Of a DNA stretch of 7,049 bases, positions 6,640-7,049 are shown piece after piece. Below the pieces are notes generated by a model. The model made no database searches. It saw only the letters and a program-made list of their open reading frames with translations, and had not been told where the DNA came from. The position numbers were made by a program, and so were the translations under genes. The stretch's first letter is position 1. The number at the start of each line of letters is the position of its first letter. The DNA is from Euryarchaeota archaeon UBA173 (GTDB lineage Archaea; Thermoplasmatota; Poseidoniia; Poseidoniales; Thalassarchaeaceae), in assembly GCA_002498925.1 (NCBI GenBank), contig DAJH01000032.1, forward strand, positions 1 to 7,049, read 5' to 3'.

Positions 6640-7049
6640 ATGTCCGACGTCGTGACAATGAATGATCTCACCAACAAAGAAATCATGTCTATTCTTGATG
6701 ATGCGGAACGATTAGTTCCGGTCGCCAAAGGGGATATTCACCTCCCGCTGCTGGAAGGTAAGGTTCTAGCAAACATGTTCTTCGAGAACTCGACAAGAAC
6801 TAGAATGTCCTTCGAGTCGGCCATGAAGAGGCTTGGAGGATCAGTATTGAATTTCACCTCGGTAGGAACATCGGTGGCGAAGGGGGAGACTCTCTTCGAC
6901 ACTATGCAGATGGTTGATGGATACGCAGATGTGGCAGTTATCAGGCACCCGCGGCAAGGTGCAGCCCAGTACAGCGCAGATGCGATTGGAATCCCCATAC
7001 TGAATGCGGGTGACGGGGCCGGTAACCATCCGACACAGACGATGCTGGA
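6640..7049 (+). CDS. pyrB: Aspartate carbamoyltransferase catalytic subunit (3' partial)
   Basis: The frame is open from the ATG at 6640 to the window edge, giving 136 residues plus two bases; full-length catalytic chains are about 300-310 residues. The enzyme joins carbamoyl phosphate and aspartate to form carbamoyl-aspartate, the first committed step of pyrimidine synthesis, in the cytoplasm. The visible part is the carbamoyl-phosphate domain. FFENSTRTRMSFESAM contains the phosphate-binding STRTR (51-55). SVAKGE carries Lys81, corresponding to E. coli Lys84. VIRHPRQG (100-107) carries the Arg equivalent to E. coli Arg105, and GDGAGNHPTQTML (124-136) carries the conserved His130. All of these residues are present, so an active enzyme is expected. 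Ornithine carbamoyltransferase is unlikely because the SVAKGE and NAGDGAGNHPTQ segments are those of PyrB. A regulatory chain gene (pyrI) commonly follows in archaea and would be outside the window. Confidence 0.97.
   Translation, partial: MSDVVTMNDLTNKEIMSILDDAERLVPVAKGDIHLPLLEGKVLANMFFENSTRTRMSFESAMKRLGGSVLNFTSVGTSVAKGETLFDTMQMVDGYADVAVIRHPRQGAAQYSADAIGIPILNAGDGAGNHPTQTML

Noticed and set aside
6738..6998. Minus-strand open frames under the pyrB fragment (6738-6998 and 6841-7029)
   Set aside because: The plus strand codes an unmistakable aspartate carbamoyltransferase here, so the minus frames are shadows.
1..7049. CRISPR array, tRNA or rRNA genes, insertion sequence, toxin-antitoxin or phage genes
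   Set aside because: Reading both strands I found no direct DNA repeats with spacers, no tRNA-like TTCGANNC arm in a cloverleaf context, no transposase or integrase motifs and no unexplained gene-sized gap.

Overview
The window reads as a piece of an archaeal chromosome, most likely a marine planktonic euryarchaeon of the Poseidoniales (Marine Group II) type. That assignment is an inference from style: an archaeal-looking aspartate carbamoyltransferase, heavy use of AGG/AGA arginine codons, very compact packing with few strong ribosome sites, and a large acidic, sequon-rich surface protein with a C-terminal membrane anchor. Nothing seen here excludes a bacterium, and 16S or ribosomal protein data would decide.

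Layout. At the left edge (1-381, + strand) is the C-terminal part of an amidohydrolase of the S-adenosylhomocysteine / methylthioadenosine deaminase type. It meets tail-to-tail, with six bases between stop codons, a three-gene minus-strand cluster. In transcription order (right to left) this cluster is a GHMP sugar kinase resembling D-glycero-alpha-D-manno-heptose-7-phosphate kinase (5561-6529), a large secreted and membrane-anchored serine hydrolase of the class C beta-lactamase / penicillin-binding fold followed by Ig-like beta domains (2161-5556), and a six-TM membrane protein with a long helical cytoplasmic tail made of degenerate repeats of about 62 residues (388-2109). A 110-base divergent intergenic region (6530-6639) separates the kinase from pyrB, the catalytic subunit of aspartate carbamoyltransferase, which runs off the right edge (6640-7049).

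How it fits together. pyrB (pyrimidine synthesis) and the amidohydrolase (nucleoside / SAH salvage) look like housekeeping genes flanking the cluster. The kinase and hydrolase are four bases apart, with the hydrolase's ribosome site inside the last kinase codons, so they are probably co-translated. The third gene follows after about 50 bases with no visible promoter. A surface-related role for the cluster (sugar activation, an extracellular active-site serine enzyme, and an envelope protein with a large internal helical platform) is a hypothesis from order and topology only. I saw no CRISPR array, tRNA, rRNA, insertion sequence or recognisable defence or toxin system. No gene-free stretch exceeds 300 bases. 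The most unusual items are the hydrolase architecture, the regular 62-residue repeat in the membrane protein, and an apparent loss of a normally conserved segment in the amidohydrolase.
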